Below, one piece after another: positions 1-7,209 of a stretch of 24,246 nt of DNA (its first letter is position 1; the number at the start of each line of letters is the position of its first letter). A model generated the notes under the pieces. The model had not been told where the DNA came from, did not search any database, and saw only the letters and a program-made list of their open reading frames with translations. Made by a program: the position numbers and the translations under genes. The stretch covers positions 1 to 24,246 of the IMG/VR virus record IMGVR_UViG_3300046002_005571; one strand, given 5' to 3'. The DNA comes from a virus.

Positions 1-831
1 AGATTGGCCACCGCCAAGTTCGATGAGATCATGGATAGCAACACCATAAATCTCTTGTGTACCAGCGGCACGATAGATTTCTTCACGAACACCATCTGGT
101 AGATTTGTTAGTGTTTGAACTCCATTGTTAACTGGAACAGTGTCAGTTGTACTAGTAATAGCAACTGGTTGATAAGCAAAAGCACGAATGTCTTGCTTGA
201 CTTCTGGGCTAACAAAGATATCTGTTAGACCATATGCGTCTGTGGTTGTACCACCAGCATAAGATCTATTGATTCTTTTAACTTGAGTCATTAGTGCATT
301 TAACATGTCTAGAGTAAATGAAACAGTTGTTACATTTTGATCTAGAACATTGCCACTTTCAGCAAGAGTTTTTAGAGCTACTGCCCAAGCATTACGTTCT
401 TGTTTTACAAGAACTTCATTGGCCATACGCTCTACGGCTTTACTAACTACGTCGAGACGACCACGACGAGCATAGCGCTTTAGGAAGCTGACAGCACTAT
501 CTAAACGATAGGTTGCAACTTTCATTTCGGCGAAACCTTCAACTGTTGAAGTTGGAAGACCACCGGCTACGCTTTGTGACCATGTAGTTACATAACCTTC
601 ACCACCATCATACCATAGGTCGAGAGGGATAGAAGGACGATCATCTTCGTCGTAAGGAAGATCTGTATAGATAGCAGAGGCGGTTGCAGCTTGCATTAGA
701 ACCTTTGCTACGACTGGTCCTAGGAAAGCGGCAAAAGCTTGATTGGCTTCAGCGGCAACTGTATTATCACGGCTGCCCATAGCTTTTACAAGCTCGATTT
801 GCTCTGGAGTATTTTTTAGTCTTAATTTCAT
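1..831 (-). CDS. Major capsid protein, 3' end cut by window
   Basis: The frame is open from the ATG at 831 to the window edge (277 residues), so the C-terminus is missing. I read it as the shell-forming major capsid protein of HK97-type fold. The translation is a well-mixed alpha/beta protein with segments typical of phage capsid proteins (LPYDEDDRPSIPLDLWYDGG near residues 57-76, a helix containing KRYARRGRLD near residue 115, and KQERNAWAVALK near 140). A strong Shine-Dalgarno site (GGAGA, 841-845) lies 9 nt upstream. It follows the decoration-like gene and the protease-scaffold gene, the standard head-gene order. Assignment rests on order and general sequence character, not on a search. 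A non-HK97 structural protein is the main alternative. Confidence 0.88.
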   Translation of the reverse strand, partial: MKLRLKNTPEQIELVKAMGSRDNTVAAEANQAFAAFLGPVVAKVLMQAATASAIYTDLPYDEDDRPSIPLDLWYDGGEGYVTTWSQSVAGGLPTSTVEGFAEMKVATYRLDSAVSFLKRYARRGRLDVVSKAVERMANEVLVKQERNAWAVALKTLAESGNVLDQNVTTVSFTLDMLNALMTQVKRINRSYAGGTTTDAYGLTDIFVSPEVKQDIRAFAYQPVAITSTTDTVPVNNGVQTLTNLPDGVREEIYRAAGTQEIYGVAIHDLIELGGGQS

Positions 832-854
832 TTTAAATTTTCTCCTTTACGAAA

Positions 855-1433
855 TTAGAGGGTGATCTTTAGAAGAGCAGTATTAGATACTGCATTTCCA
901 AGGAATCTTCCAACTGCAACTTCGTTAGTTCTTAGAGTGGATGTATTGGCTAAATCACCAACAGTACCACTAACTACAGCGTATTGTCCGGCTGTTGCAT
1001 TTGCAATAGTAGAACCACTATAAAGTACTACGCCACGAGTTAGTACTGGAACAGCTTGTCCAGATATAACTACGTTCATTTCAGCGGCTTTACGTGGATT
1101 GAAAATTAGTTTTTCACCATTTTCATCTAGTTCGCGAACATCTAGAAGAGTTAATCCTAGTACATCACCAGATGTAGCTAGAGTAACTTTTGGTCTTACT
1201 CCGAATCTTTGAGAATCGGAAAGAGGGAATGTTGCGCCAACTGGTCCTAGCAAATCAATTGGTTGATTTGCACTGGAGCTTGTTGGTCCAACTGTGAATC
1301 CTTCAGCGGATAGTTTAACTGCAGCACCTTTTGTTACAATAACAGAACTGCTTTCGGCAGCACCGCTATAAGCAAAAAGATTGAGTACTTCATGTTCACT
1401 ATAATCCCTGAATGGTCTTAATGTATGTGCCAT
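855..1433 (-). CDS. Capsid decoration or head-stabilising protein (probable)
   Basis: This 192-residue protein is rich in Gly, Ala, Ser, Thr and Val, with few charges and predicted beta structure throughout. It has no signal peptide or membrane segment. It lies directly before the major capsid gene, 23 bp away, and has an excellent Shine-Dalgarno site (AAGGAGA, 1441-1447). This points to high expression. In many phages this position, between the protease-scaffold and the capsid gene, is taken by the trimeric head decoration protein, and the size and composition fit. I see no family motif, so the role is inferred from place and composition. A minor capsid or head-fibre protein is possible. Confidence 0.62.
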   Translation of the reverse strand: MAHTLRPFRDYSEHEVLNLFAYSGAAESSSVIVTKGAAVKLSAEGFTVGPTSSSANQPIDLLGPVGATFPLSDSQRFGVRPKVTLATSGDVLGLTLLDVRELDENGEKLIFNPRKAAEMNVVISGQAVPVLTRGVVLYSGSTIANATAGQYAVVSGTVGDLANTSTLRTNEVAVGRFLGNAVSNTALLKITL

Positions 1434-1452
1434 ATTAGTTTCTCCTTGTTTA

Positions 1453-2127
1453 TTATTTAATTAATTCAAATCCGTCCAAACCGAAAGCTGCTGCGTATTT
1501 TTCTTTTACGCTTGGCTGTGCGGCTGGTGCAGAATTTGGAATTTCTGTTGAAGCTTTTGCGCCATTATCTACAGCTTGCTCAACAACCTCTTGAGTTGTT
1601 TCTGCAACTGGAGCCTCAGATGCTTTTACTTCGGAAGCTTGCATAGCTTTTTGAGCCATTTCTTTTTCCTTTTGCATCTTTTCGGCCATAGCTTTTTTGT
1701 AAGCTTTATTTTTTTCTTTCATAAGAACAGACATTTTGTTCTTATAAGCAGAAAAAGTTTCTTCGTTCAAATCTTTAATATCAGAAGCGATTACTTTACG
1801 ATCTTCTTCGTCTAGATCGAATTCTTCGTCTAAAGCTGCCATTCTCATGCTGAATGCTTCTTCTTTAGCTTTTGCTTCTTTTTCAGCTTCGATTGTTGCT
1901 AATTTTTCAGTTAATTCAATTACTTGTTTCTTAACTGCTTCGTGCTCTGTCTCTACTGCAGCAATTTTTTCATTAGCAGCTTTTAATTCATTTTCTTTAG
2001 CAGATTTCTCTGCCAAGAAAGTTTCATTAGCTTTTTTGATTTCTTCTGCAACAAATTCAACTATTGAACTGGCTGTTGCTTCTTTAAGAAGAGAATCTGT
2101 AATATCTTCAATTTTGGTTATTTTCAT
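1453..2127 (-). CDS. Scaffold protein from internal in-frame start (candidate)
   Basis: Codon 303 of the protease-scaffold gene is an ATG preceded by AGAGAGGA, with a 5 nt AT spacer. This is as good a ribosome site as those of the capsid genes, and it lies exactly at the junction between the protease part and the coiled-coil part. Initiation here would give a 224-residue free scaffold sharing its sequence with the C-terminus of the long protein. Lambda C/Nu3 uses this nested protease/scaffold design to make excess scaffold. The site and junction are seen in the sequence. Use of the start is inferred. Confidence 0.55.
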   Translation of the reverse strand: MKITKIEDITDSLLKEATASSIVEFVAEEIKKANETFLAEKSAKENELKAANEKIAAVETEHEAVKKQVIELTEKLATIEAEKEAKAKEEAFSMRMAALDEEFDLDEEDRKVIASDIKDLNEETFSAYKNKMSVLMKEKNKAYKKAMAEKMQKEKEMAQKAMQASEVKASEAPVAETTQEVVEQAVDNGAKASTEIPNSAPAAQPSVKEKYAAAFGLDGFELIK

Positions 2128-3033
2128 ATATATCCTCTCTTTTTTTACATCTAATTTTTCTTCTTGGGAAACAGTATTTTCAGAAGCAAGAACAGGCTCT
2201 TGGACTAATTCCACTTCTTTTTCCTCATTTGCTTCTGTTTCTTCAGAGCTTTTATTGACTTTTAATTCAATTTTAATAGGCTCTTCTGGTGGCGTTGCAA
2301 CGCCTTGAACATCAGCGGCTGGATTTAACGTAAATCCAATACCTAGAGGTACTACTTTACCCAAAACTTGTCTATATACATATCTATCATCACCTAGTTT
2401 TCCTGATCCGCCAAAACCCCTTAGATTATCTTTTAATTTATCTATTTGATTAGCGTCAGAAATAATTGTGCCATTTTCAATATTTTTTTCACCATTTTCT
2501 AATACAACAATATTAAAATCATTAAATCCAAGTTCCCAAGAAGCAGAAATTGTCATATAATTATCACTAGTTGGATCGTTAGATTCTTCTATTTGATCTG
2601 CAAGATCACGATTAACTACTTTCCAAATAACACCACCAAGAGTAATATTAAATGGAGTTTTCATTGATTTTACGTCAGCTTCAGCAAGACTCTCGTTTGT
2701 GCCAAATTTACTAAAATTAGACGAAAGAATACATCCAATTACTTGACCGCGATTATGTTCAATGTTAATTGGTTTATTAACAAAAAGTTTAGCTATTTTG
2801 GCAGCAGTTTCGCCATCAATTACATCGCCATTTTTATTAACGCGATTTACAACACAAGCATCAAAAGCTACTGGGAGAAGATCAACATTATCTTCTGTAT
2901 TGATTTCTGGTAAAAATTTTCTCAATTTGTCAAGAGAAGCAACGGAAAGATATTTATCTTTTTCTTCGCTTACTACTGGACGAATTTTAATATTTGCAAA
3001 AGCTGATTCAAATTTAAATTTTTGTTTTTTCAT
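1453..3033 (-). CDS. Prohead protease fused to capsid scaffold
   Basis: This 526-residue protein has two parts. Residues 1 to about 245 look like a prohead serine protease of the herpesvirus-assemblin type. H93 sits in NIEHNRGQVIG, and S163/S165 sit in a beta strand, MTISASWELGF, the usual His and Ser positions of this fold. Residues 250-300 are an acidic linker. Residues 303 to about 470 are highly charged helix or coiled coil (KANETFLAEKSAKENEL and onward), ending in an Ala/Pro/Ser-rich stretch and a conserved-looking tail, KYAAAFGLDGFELI. That second part has scaffold character. The protease would mature the prohead and destroy the scaffold. The start at 3033 overlaps the upstream stop by 4 bp (ATGA). 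An internal start at codon 303 has its own ribosome site and is listed separately. Confidence 0.82.
   Translation of the reverse strand: MKKQKFKFESAFANIKIRPVVSEEKDKYLSVASLDKLRKFLPEINTEDNVDLLPVAFDACVVNRVNKNGDVIDGETAAKIAKLFVNKPINIEHNRGQVIGCILSSNFSKFGTNESLAEADVKSMKTPFNITLGGVIWKVVNRDLADQIEESNDPTSDNYMTISASWELGFNDFNIVVLENGEKNIENGTIISDANQIDKLKDNLRGFGGSGKLGDDRYVYRQVLGKVVPLGIGFTLNPAADVQGVATPPEEPIKIELKVNKSSEETEANEEKEVELVQEPVLASENTVSQEEKLDVKKERIYMKITKIEDITDSLLKEATASSIVEFVAEEIKKANETFLAEKSAKENELKAANEKIAAVETEHEAVKKQVIELTEKLATIEAEKEAKAKEEAFSMRMAALDEEFDLDEEDRKVIASDIKDLNEETFSAYKNKMSVLMKEKNKAYKKAMAEKMQKEKEMAQKAMQASEVKASEAPVAETTQEVVEQAVDNGAKASTEIPNSAPAAQPSVKEKYAAAFGLDGFELIK
2128..2140 (-). promoter_or_regulatory. 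Internal ribosome binding site for nested scaffold
   Basis: On the minus strand the sequence reads AGAGAGGATATAT directly before the ATG at 2127. It is a purine-rich Shine-Dalgarno core inside an otherwise Lys/Glu-coding stretch. A chance match is possible because AAA/GAG/AGG codons are frequent there, but the spacing and the position at a domain border favour function. Confidence 0.5.
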
Positions 3034-3620
3034 ATTTCAAATCTTCCGTAACCAAATATTACACCATCTTCTTCATCATCGAGATATAATTCATTAATAT
3101 CATTAAATTCAAAATCATTTAAATCATAATTTTTTAAATCTTCTTGTGCTTGAGCAAAATCTTCATCATCTGGTTCGAAATTAACTTCTACTTCATAGTC
3201 AGAAACTGAGGCTCTTGCAATATCACTATCAGCTTTTCTATAAGAATCTTTTACTTTGCCACCACCTACCATTTTTAGAAACATATTTACGCGCGCCATA
3301 GCCCAGCCACCACGACTCATTCCTGGTCTGTGAGAAGAAGAAAATGCGCCTGCACCACGACGGTATACTTTTTTTAATTGGCCAAGGGTAACTTTCTTTT
3401 TATTTTTACTATTATGTTCTTTGACTTTATTTTTAAGAGCTTCAATTACTTTTTTAGAAAATTCTATAGCTTTATCACTTTTTGTACCTGCGCTTCCTGG
3501 TTTATTACGAGATGATCCTTTGCGTCTTTCAGATGGTTTTGCAGGAGTTTGAGCAGCAGATTTAGGACCTTTTCTTTTGGCATTATTTTCTATGCCATAT
3601 TTTTCTGGATCGTAAGTCAT
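3030..3620 (-). CDS. Head-module protein with DUF5824-like domain
   Basis: This 196-residue protein has a basic, disordered N-terminus (residues 1-50, many K, R, S, P) and a central compact segment at about residues 75-118. That segment contains RRGAGAFSSSHRPG followed by WAMARVNMFLKM. The C-terminal half is strongly acidic (runs of D, E and N). The central motif, with its RPG turn and the WAxARVNxFL helix, matches my memory of the phage domain called DUF5824, often found near portal or prohead genes. No function is established. It is translationally coupled to the protease-scaffold gene by a 4 bp ATGA overlap, so a role in head assembly is likely. The start at 3620 is the first ATG after a 61 bp AT-only gap and has no clear Shine-Dalgarno site. 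Confidence 0.65.
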   Translation of the reverse strand: MTYDPEKYGIENNAKRKGPKSAAQTPAKPSERRKGSSRNKPGSAGTKSDKAIEFSKKVIEALKNKVKEHNSKNKKKVTLGQLKKVYRRGAGAFSSSHRPGMSRGGWAMARVNMFLKMVGGGKVKDSYRKADSDIARASVSDYEVEVNFEPDDEDFAQAQEDLKNYDLNDFEFNDINELYLDDEEDGVIFGYGRFEI

Positions 3621-3646
3621 ATATCTTTAATTAATATTATACTAAT

Positions 3647-3653
3647 ATTACAC
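3647..3653 (-). promoter_or_regulatory. GTGTAAT element upstream of head genes
   Basis: On the minus strand GTGTAAT (then ATTAGTATAAT) lies about 26 nt before the ATG of the DUF5824-like gene, in a 61 bp spacer. The same heptamer occurs before several other genes that lack a Shine-Dalgarno site. It resembles the T4 late promoter core TATAAATA and could be read by the phage sigma factor. The spacer is almost pure A/T, so a single match means little by itself. Confidence 0.4.
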
Positions 3654-3681
3654 TTAAATATATTATTTTAATTAATTTTAA

Positions 3682-3834
3682 TTATTTATCGCCGTAAAGC
3701 TCTTTTGTAACATCGTAGGCTGAACCACTAGTTGGGGTATCAGGGTATTTCGTGGGTAACTCTCTGCTTTCATAATTTGGTTCGGAGCAACTAATTAATA
3801 AAAATAAAGGTAATATTAATACTAATTTCTTCAT
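3682..3834 (-). CDS. Small lipoprotein, 50 residues
   Basis: An ATG at 3834 opens a 50-codon frame ending in TAA. The product begins MKKLVLILPLFLLISC, a short positively charged start, a hydrophobic stretch and a textbook lipobox (LISC, Cys16). The mature part of about 35 residues is polar and Pro/Thr-rich. It would be exported and lipid-anchored in the host envelope. It is the fourth gene of the block with an export or membrane signal next to the endolysin, so a lysis (outer-membrane spanin) or superinfection-exclusion role is plausible but unproven. No Shine-Dalgarno site is seen. A TATAAT-like box lies 5 nt upstream of the ATG. Confidence 0.68.
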   Translation of the reverse strand: MKKLVLILPLFLLISCSEPNYESRELPTKYPDTPTSGSAYDVTKELYGDK

Positions 3835-3845
3835 ATAGTATTATA

Positions 3846-3852
3846 ATTACAC
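3846..3852 (-). promoter_or_regulatory. GTGTAAT element before small lipoprotein
   Basis: On the minus strand GTGTAAT is followed by TATAATACTAT and then the ATG of the small lipoprotein. It coincides with the last Val codon and stop of the endolysin gene, so coding constraint explains part of it. A promoter here would give an mRNA with almost no leader, fitting the absence of a Shine-Dalgarno site. Confidence 0.35.
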
Positions 3853-4473
3853 ATTAAAAGATTCTTCAATTATTTTAGCTTCTGCGTCTCTTCTGCGACT
3901 CATACCTTTTTCTATACTGCCGCCAATCCATATTCTTTTCATTTTTCTTATCTGATCTGCAATTAAAGATAAAGTTTTTTGATCAAAATTTTGTGTCTTT
4001 GCCATAATATCACGAATAGCTTTCATTTCACGGCGACGATCTCCTTCTAATGCTGCGCCTCGATTAAATACAAGACTAACTAATCCGCCTTTAGCATCTT
4101 CTGGAAGTTTATCAAAGTTAGGAAAAGTTCCTCGGGTAAGATCATGGAATTTCTTTACCGTTTTATTCATAAATACTTTTACTGATAATTCCCAAGGTAT
4201 AATTATATCTTTTAATCTTCGGGTTAATTCTTTTGCTTGATAACCTTTGACTCCAACAACGCGGTATAATCTATCAAAAGTTTCTTTAGGAAGATCTTTC
4301 CAATCATTAGTGAATTCTGTTTTATTTACATATCCAGTATCGTAACCTACTCCGATTGTAACTCCGCTTTGCTCTCCTGGCCATGTTGGATTTTTTAAAA
4401 ATTTATTGTAATAGTTTTCGCCGCCACCAACTTCAAAATCAAAAATAAGTTTTAAGGATTTATCGTTAAGCAT
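3847..4473 (-). CDS. Endolysin, pesticin/T4-lysozyme-like muramidase
   Basis: This 208-residue protein starts LIFDFEVGGGENYYNKFL and continues with WPGEQSGVTIGVGYDTGY. The pattern Glu14, Thr39 and Asp45 (E-25-T-6-D) matches the catalytic E, T, D arrangement of pesticin-type muramidases in the T4-lysozyme superfamily, which cut the MurNAc-GlcNAc bond of peptidoglycan. The remainder is helical, with LVSLVFNRGAALEG near residues 131-144, typical of the helical lobe of such lysozymes. There is no signal peptide, so it needs a holin, and a two-span membrane protein lies in the same block. The start at 4473 follows the upstream stop by 2 nt and has no evident Shine-Dalgarno site, suggesting coupling. 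Confidence 0.88.
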   Translation of the reverse strand: MLNDKSLKLIFDFEVGGGENYYNKFLKNPTWPGEQSGVTIGVGYDTGYVNKTEFTNDWKDLPKETFDRLYRVVGVKGYQAKELTRRLKDIIIPWELSVKVFMNKTVKKFHDLTRGTFPNFDKLPEDAKGGLVSLVFNRGAALEGDRRREMKAIRDIMAKTQNFDQKTLSLIADQIRKMKRIWIGGSIEKGMSRRRDAEAKIIEESFNV

Positions 4474-4475
4474 AG

Positions 4476-5126
4476 TTAAATTGCAGATATTGTAACAGTT
4501 CCAGAATAACCAGTAGTACCAGAATATGATCCTACAGGAGTTCCACTAAATTTTACAAATAAACCAGAACTACCAGTCGTACCAATTGGTGCTATTATCC
4601 AAGCCATAGAAATAAATATCATCCAATATGTATTTGTTTCATCTTGATATCTAATTTGGCCATTATAAGTCAAACCAGTATCATAAAATCTTAAATTATT
4701 TATATTTGGAGATAATCCTGTGCCAGTGGCTTTATATGCATATACTCTTGGGCGAAGATTTAATTTTCCACCACCAAGATTTTGTTTTTTAATAGAAATT
4801 TTATTTTTATATTCAGATATTGTAACAGTTCCAACTTTATCTCCAGCAGCTATATAAGATCCAGCTACAGTATCTGTTGCTCCTACTTTCCCCCAAGCAT
4901 TTGCAGTAAAAGTTCCAATATTAGCTATAGATCCTATTAACCAAATCCCAACTGGGGATGTTACATACCAAATAGCATATTGACCATCTTCGCTATAAAA
5001 AGATTTTTTACCATTATAAATTAAACCACTATCATAAAATTTTAAACTATTAATATTCGGAGATAGTCCTGTTCCAGAAGCTATATATAGATAATCTCTA
5101 GTTTTAGGTATTATTAATCTGCCCAT
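4476..5126 (-). CDS. Structural or adhesion protein with internal duplication
   Basis: The 216-residue protein is two tandem copies of a domain of roughly 95 residues. Copy 1 (about 6-106) and copy 2 (about 124-216) both contain GTGLSPNIN followed by L-x-FYD-x-GL-x-YNG, a Trp-rich middle, and both end in GTVTIS. The linker at 108-123 is basic and Gly-rich. Beta-rich, Gly/Thr/Ser-rich sequence suggests a virion surface or tail protein domain, possibly carbohydrate-binding, but I do not recognise the family. It lies between a lipoprotein gene and the endolysin and starts 5 nt after the preceding stop without a Shine-Dalgarno site. Confidence 0.6.
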   Translation of the reverse strand: MGRLIIPKTRDYLYIASGTGLSPNINSLKFYDSGLIYNGKKSFYSEDGQYAIWYVTSPVGIWLIGSIANIGTFTANAWGKVGATDTVAGSYIAAGDKVGTVTISEYKNKISIKKQNLGGGKLNLRPRVYAYKATGTGLSPNINNLRFYDTGLTYNGQIRYQDETNTYWMIFISMAWIIAPIGTTGSSGLFVKFSGTPVGSYSGTTGYSGTVTISAI

Positions 5127-5131
5127 TTTAT

Positions 5132-5548
5132 TTAATTATTTATTTTATCTATTGTTTTATCTATGATATTATCTGCTGGGACTTTTTCTTTTAGCCAAGA
5201 GTTCATTACTCCAAAATAAACAAGATGCTCATTATCAATTAAAAATAAATCATTTCCATAACGATCTTTGTATGGTTGTATTCCAGCATTCTCGACAAGT
5301 TCAATAGCTTTTTCTTTTTTAAATTTTACTTTATACATTTGTATTAAATTATTGTAACGTTCTTTTGCTTGAGAGGTAATTACTGCTCCATTATCTATAA
5401 GAGCAACTAAACCACCATTATCTTTATTATAATTACTTGGCGTAGAAGCATCGTAAGATGCGGTACTGTCTTGTATTTTATCTGGTGTTATTGTAGCGCA
5501 ACCAACAAGAAAAAAATTAAGAACCAATATGCTTGCGAACTTCTTCAA
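5132..5548 (-). CDS. Lipoprotein, TTG start, overlaps upstream gene
   Basis: The 138-residue product starts MKKFASILVLNFFLVGC, a classical lipoprotein signal with lipobox LVGC (Cys17). The start codon is TTG at 5548. It is supported by a strong Shine-Dalgarno site (AAGGAG) about 8 nt upstream and by the signal peptide beginning exactly there. The mature part is polar and mostly helical, without recognised motifs. The gene begins 32 bp inside the end of the preceding 65-codon gene, which has a hydrophobic N-terminus and a charged helical tail. That nested order recalls inner/outer spanin pairs of Gram-negative phages, though 138 residues is long for an outer spanin. Function is inferred from context. 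Confidence 0.68.
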   Translation of the reverse strand: MKKFASILVLNFFLVGCATITPDKIQDSTASYDASTPSNYNKDNGGLVALIDNGAVITSQAKERYNNLIQMYKVKFKKEKAIELVENAGIQPYKDRYGNDLFLIDNEHLVYFGVMNSWLKEKVPADNIIDKTIDKINN

Positions 5549-5714
5549 GATTTTTCTCCTTGACTGCTTTTTCTATTTCACTTTGATGATCAACTTCTTT
5601 TTGAGCTTGTTGACGTTCTTTCATTTCTTTGGTATTTTTTGCGCCAAAAACATTATTAATTGCTTCAAATATTCCTCCAACAAGTCTTATAACTGCGCCG
5701 AGTAGTTCCGTCAC
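5517..5714 (-). CDS. Small membrane-associated helical protein (spanin-like candidate)
   Basis: This 65-residue protein has a GTG start, 1 nt after the stop of the upstream lipoprotein gene. Residues 4-24 (LLGAVIRLVGGIFEAINNVF) form a hydrophobic or amphipathic helix containing one Arg and one Glu. Residues 26-64 are highly charged and would form a single helix or coiled coil (KEMKERQQAQKEVDHQSEIE). There is no clear Shine-Dalgarno site. Its tail overlaps the next lipoprotein gene by 32 bp. It could be an inner-membrane spanin subunit or a small lysis regulator. The hydrophobic segment is weak for a true membrane span, so this is tentative. Confidence 0.5.
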   Translation of the reverse strand: MTELLGAVIRLVGGIFEAINNVFGAKNTKEMKERQQAQKEVDHQSEIEKAVKEKNLEEVRKHIGS

Positions 5715-5715
5715 T

Positions 5716-6174
5716 TTAGTCTACGTATTCTTCTGTAGCGTCTTTGCAGCCTGCGGCGATTGCATTAAGAACTTTTACAGCAAGAGCTGCGTCTCCATTT
5801 AGTTTAGCGAATTGTGCGGCGTATATATCTTTAAGTGCTACAATATATTTTGCCCAGTGAGTTTTTTCTGCTGGAAGATAATCAGTAAGAGCTTTTTGGA
5901 GTTGATCTGGAGTTGGAGTCTGACCAACTGTAAGACTCTCTACAACTGTAGCTATATGATTAATCATCTTTGCTTTCTCTACTCTATCTTCTGGAGAAAG
6001 AGCCTGTTCGAGAACAACTGTGCAAGCAAGAATAACTGCTGGCTTAATATAAGGAAGAGCATTTTCTACTGCAGTTGTTCCACCGATTTGATTATCTCCA
6101 CCTGTATTTGTAGTAGAGCAACCAATTATAAAAATACCCATAAGGGCAACAGCAATGATGTTTAATTTATTCAT
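5716..6174 (-). CDS. Lipoprotein, 152 residues
   Basis: It begins MNKLNIIAVALMGIFIIGC, a signal peptide ending in lipobox IIGC (Cys19), followed by a Ser/Thr/Gly-rich tether. Residues 38-150 are predicted to be an all-helical, Ala-rich domain (ALPYIKPAVILACTVVLEQA and onward). The protein would be anchored in the host envelope on the periplasmic side. The gene overlaps the holin-like gene upstream by 4 bp (ATGA), so the two are translationally coupled, which ties it to lysis or envelope modification. I do not recognise the family. Envelope lipoproteins of phages sometimes block superinfection; that is only a possibility here. Confidence 0.65.
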   Translation of the reverse strand: MNKLNIIAVALMGIFIIGCSTTNTGGDNQIGGTTAVENALPYIKPAVILACTVVLEQALSPEDRVEKAKMINHIATVVESLTVGQTPTPDQLQKALTDYLPAEKTHWAKYIVALKDIYAAQFAKLNGDAALAVKVLNAIAAGCKDATEEYVD

Positions 6175-6470
6175 ATATTTTCTCCATGTCCTATTTCTTT
6201 CTTTACTCTTTTTTTCGCTTCTTTTGTTTGAGCTACTTTGCCACCAGTTACGGCAGCATCTTTTACTGTAAGAGCAAAAATTATACCACTTACGACTGCT
6301 ATGAGCTTAGAAAAACCAATAATATATTCTTCTAATTTATTTGGTAAAAATGCTACCAACGAATTATCTCCATGAATAGCGAAAGCTGTTGATACAGCTA
6401 CAACTGTGATAATGCCAGATGTACTTGAACGCCAATTAGGACCAAATAATTTAAATAGCATATTCTTCAT
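6171..6470 (-). CDS. Holin-like membrane protein
   Basis: This 99-residue protein has two likely membrane spans (about residues 18-33 and 49-69), a short N-terminal segment with GPNWRSSTSG, and a strongly basic tail (KEAKKRVKKE). Size, topology and a charged C-terminus match class II-type phage holins, which time lysis by opening the inner membrane. The signal-less endolysin about 1.7 kb downstream on the same strand supports this. The gene leads the lipoprotein/endolysin block and has no Shine-Dalgarno site. A GTGTAAT element ends 5 nt before its ATG. Another small membrane protein is possible, since holins share no diagnostic motif. Confidence 0.58.
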   Translation of the reverse strand: MKNMLFKLFGPNWRSSTSGIITVVAVSTAFAIHGDNSLVAFLPNKLEEYIIGFSKLIAVVSGIIFALTVKDAAVTGGKVAQTKEAKKRVKKEIGHGENI

Positions 6471-6475
6471 AATAG

Positions 6476-6482
6476 ATTACAC
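6476..6482 (-). promoter_or_regulatory. GTGTAAT element before holin-like gene
   Basis: On the minus strand AGTGTAAT is followed by CTATT and the ATG at 6470. The 55 bp gap between the LamG-like gene and this gene is one of few real intergenic spaces in the block, which favours a promoter. With only 5 nt between element and start codon, any transcript from it would be leaderless or nearly so. Confidence 0.42.
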
Positions 6483-6525
6483 TATATTATATATACTTAT
6501 AATGACATTATCAAAATAAATTAAA

Positions 6526-7209
6526 TTAATAAATTCTATATTTATTATTAAGATAAGATTCTAAATTTGCAATATTTTGCGCGCTAATTACATTATCAAA
6601 AACAAGAATTTCGCTTATATAAACATTTGCCTGTTGTCCACCACCACTATCATTTCCAACGTATAAAAACGATCTACTAAAAAAACCGCTTCCATTTGAT
6701 TCAGTCCTATCTATTTGCCCATTCAATCGAAATGTGTAATTAATTCCATTATCTGAAAGTGTAGCTATAATAGCTGAGGTATTTGCGGCAATAGTAGTAT
6801 TTGCTGCTCTTTCAATGTTAAAGTAAGATCCCCAAGTATTTCCTAAAATTGCGCTATATAAGCTACCACCAGTAGCTTCTAGAATTGCCGCGTATTGACT
6901 TGGTTGAGATGCTAAAGTTTTTATAACAGCGTAGATTGTTTTAGCTGTAACAATATTATTTCCTCTGAGTCTTCCAGAATTAAATTTAATCGCGGGATTC
7001 CCATTTATAATATTAGACTCAAGAACAGAATTAGCTGTTTGATTAGATAAATTATTTACATTTCCACTCTGATCTTTCCAAGAAGTAACAACACCACCAC
7101 TCACAGTTACATCCGCATCAGCTTTAACCCAAAGTTTCAATCCTGGAATACGCGTAGGACTAAAAGAACTTGAAATTATTCCACTCGAAACAGATGGCAA
7201 TATTATCAT
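6526..7209 (-). CDS. LamG-like (concanavalin-fold) tail or appendage protein
   Basis: The 227-residue protein has an N-terminal Ser-rich lead, then PGLKLWVKADADVTVSGG, WKDQSGN, and a pattern of short beta strands. It closes with ISEILVFDNVISAQNIANLE and YLNNKY. This is the layout of laminin-G / concanavalin A-like jelly-roll domains (LamG_3 type) seen in phage tail fibres and appendages, where they bind sugars on the host surface. Such a protein could be a receptor-binding or virion decoration component. It overlaps the upstream gene by 4 bp (ATGA). The fold is recognised from pattern; the binding role is inferred. Confidence 0.68.
   Translation of the reverse strand: MIILPSVSSGIISSSFSPTRIPGLKLWVKADADVTVSGGVVTSWKDQSGNVNNLSNQTANSVLESNIINGNPAIKFNSGRLRGNNIVTAKTIYAVIKTLASQPSQYAAILEATGGSLYSAILGNTWGSYFNIERAANTTIAANTSAIIATLSDNGINYTFRLNGQIDRTESNGSGFFSRSFLYVGNDSGGGQQANVYISEILVFDNVISAQNIANLESYLNNKYRIY

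Noticed and set aside
1576-2308. Plus-strand frames of 79 and 153 codons
   Set aside because: They are antisense to the scaffold coding sequence. Phe/Ser/Leu-rich translations are what the complement of Lys/Glu-rich coding gives.
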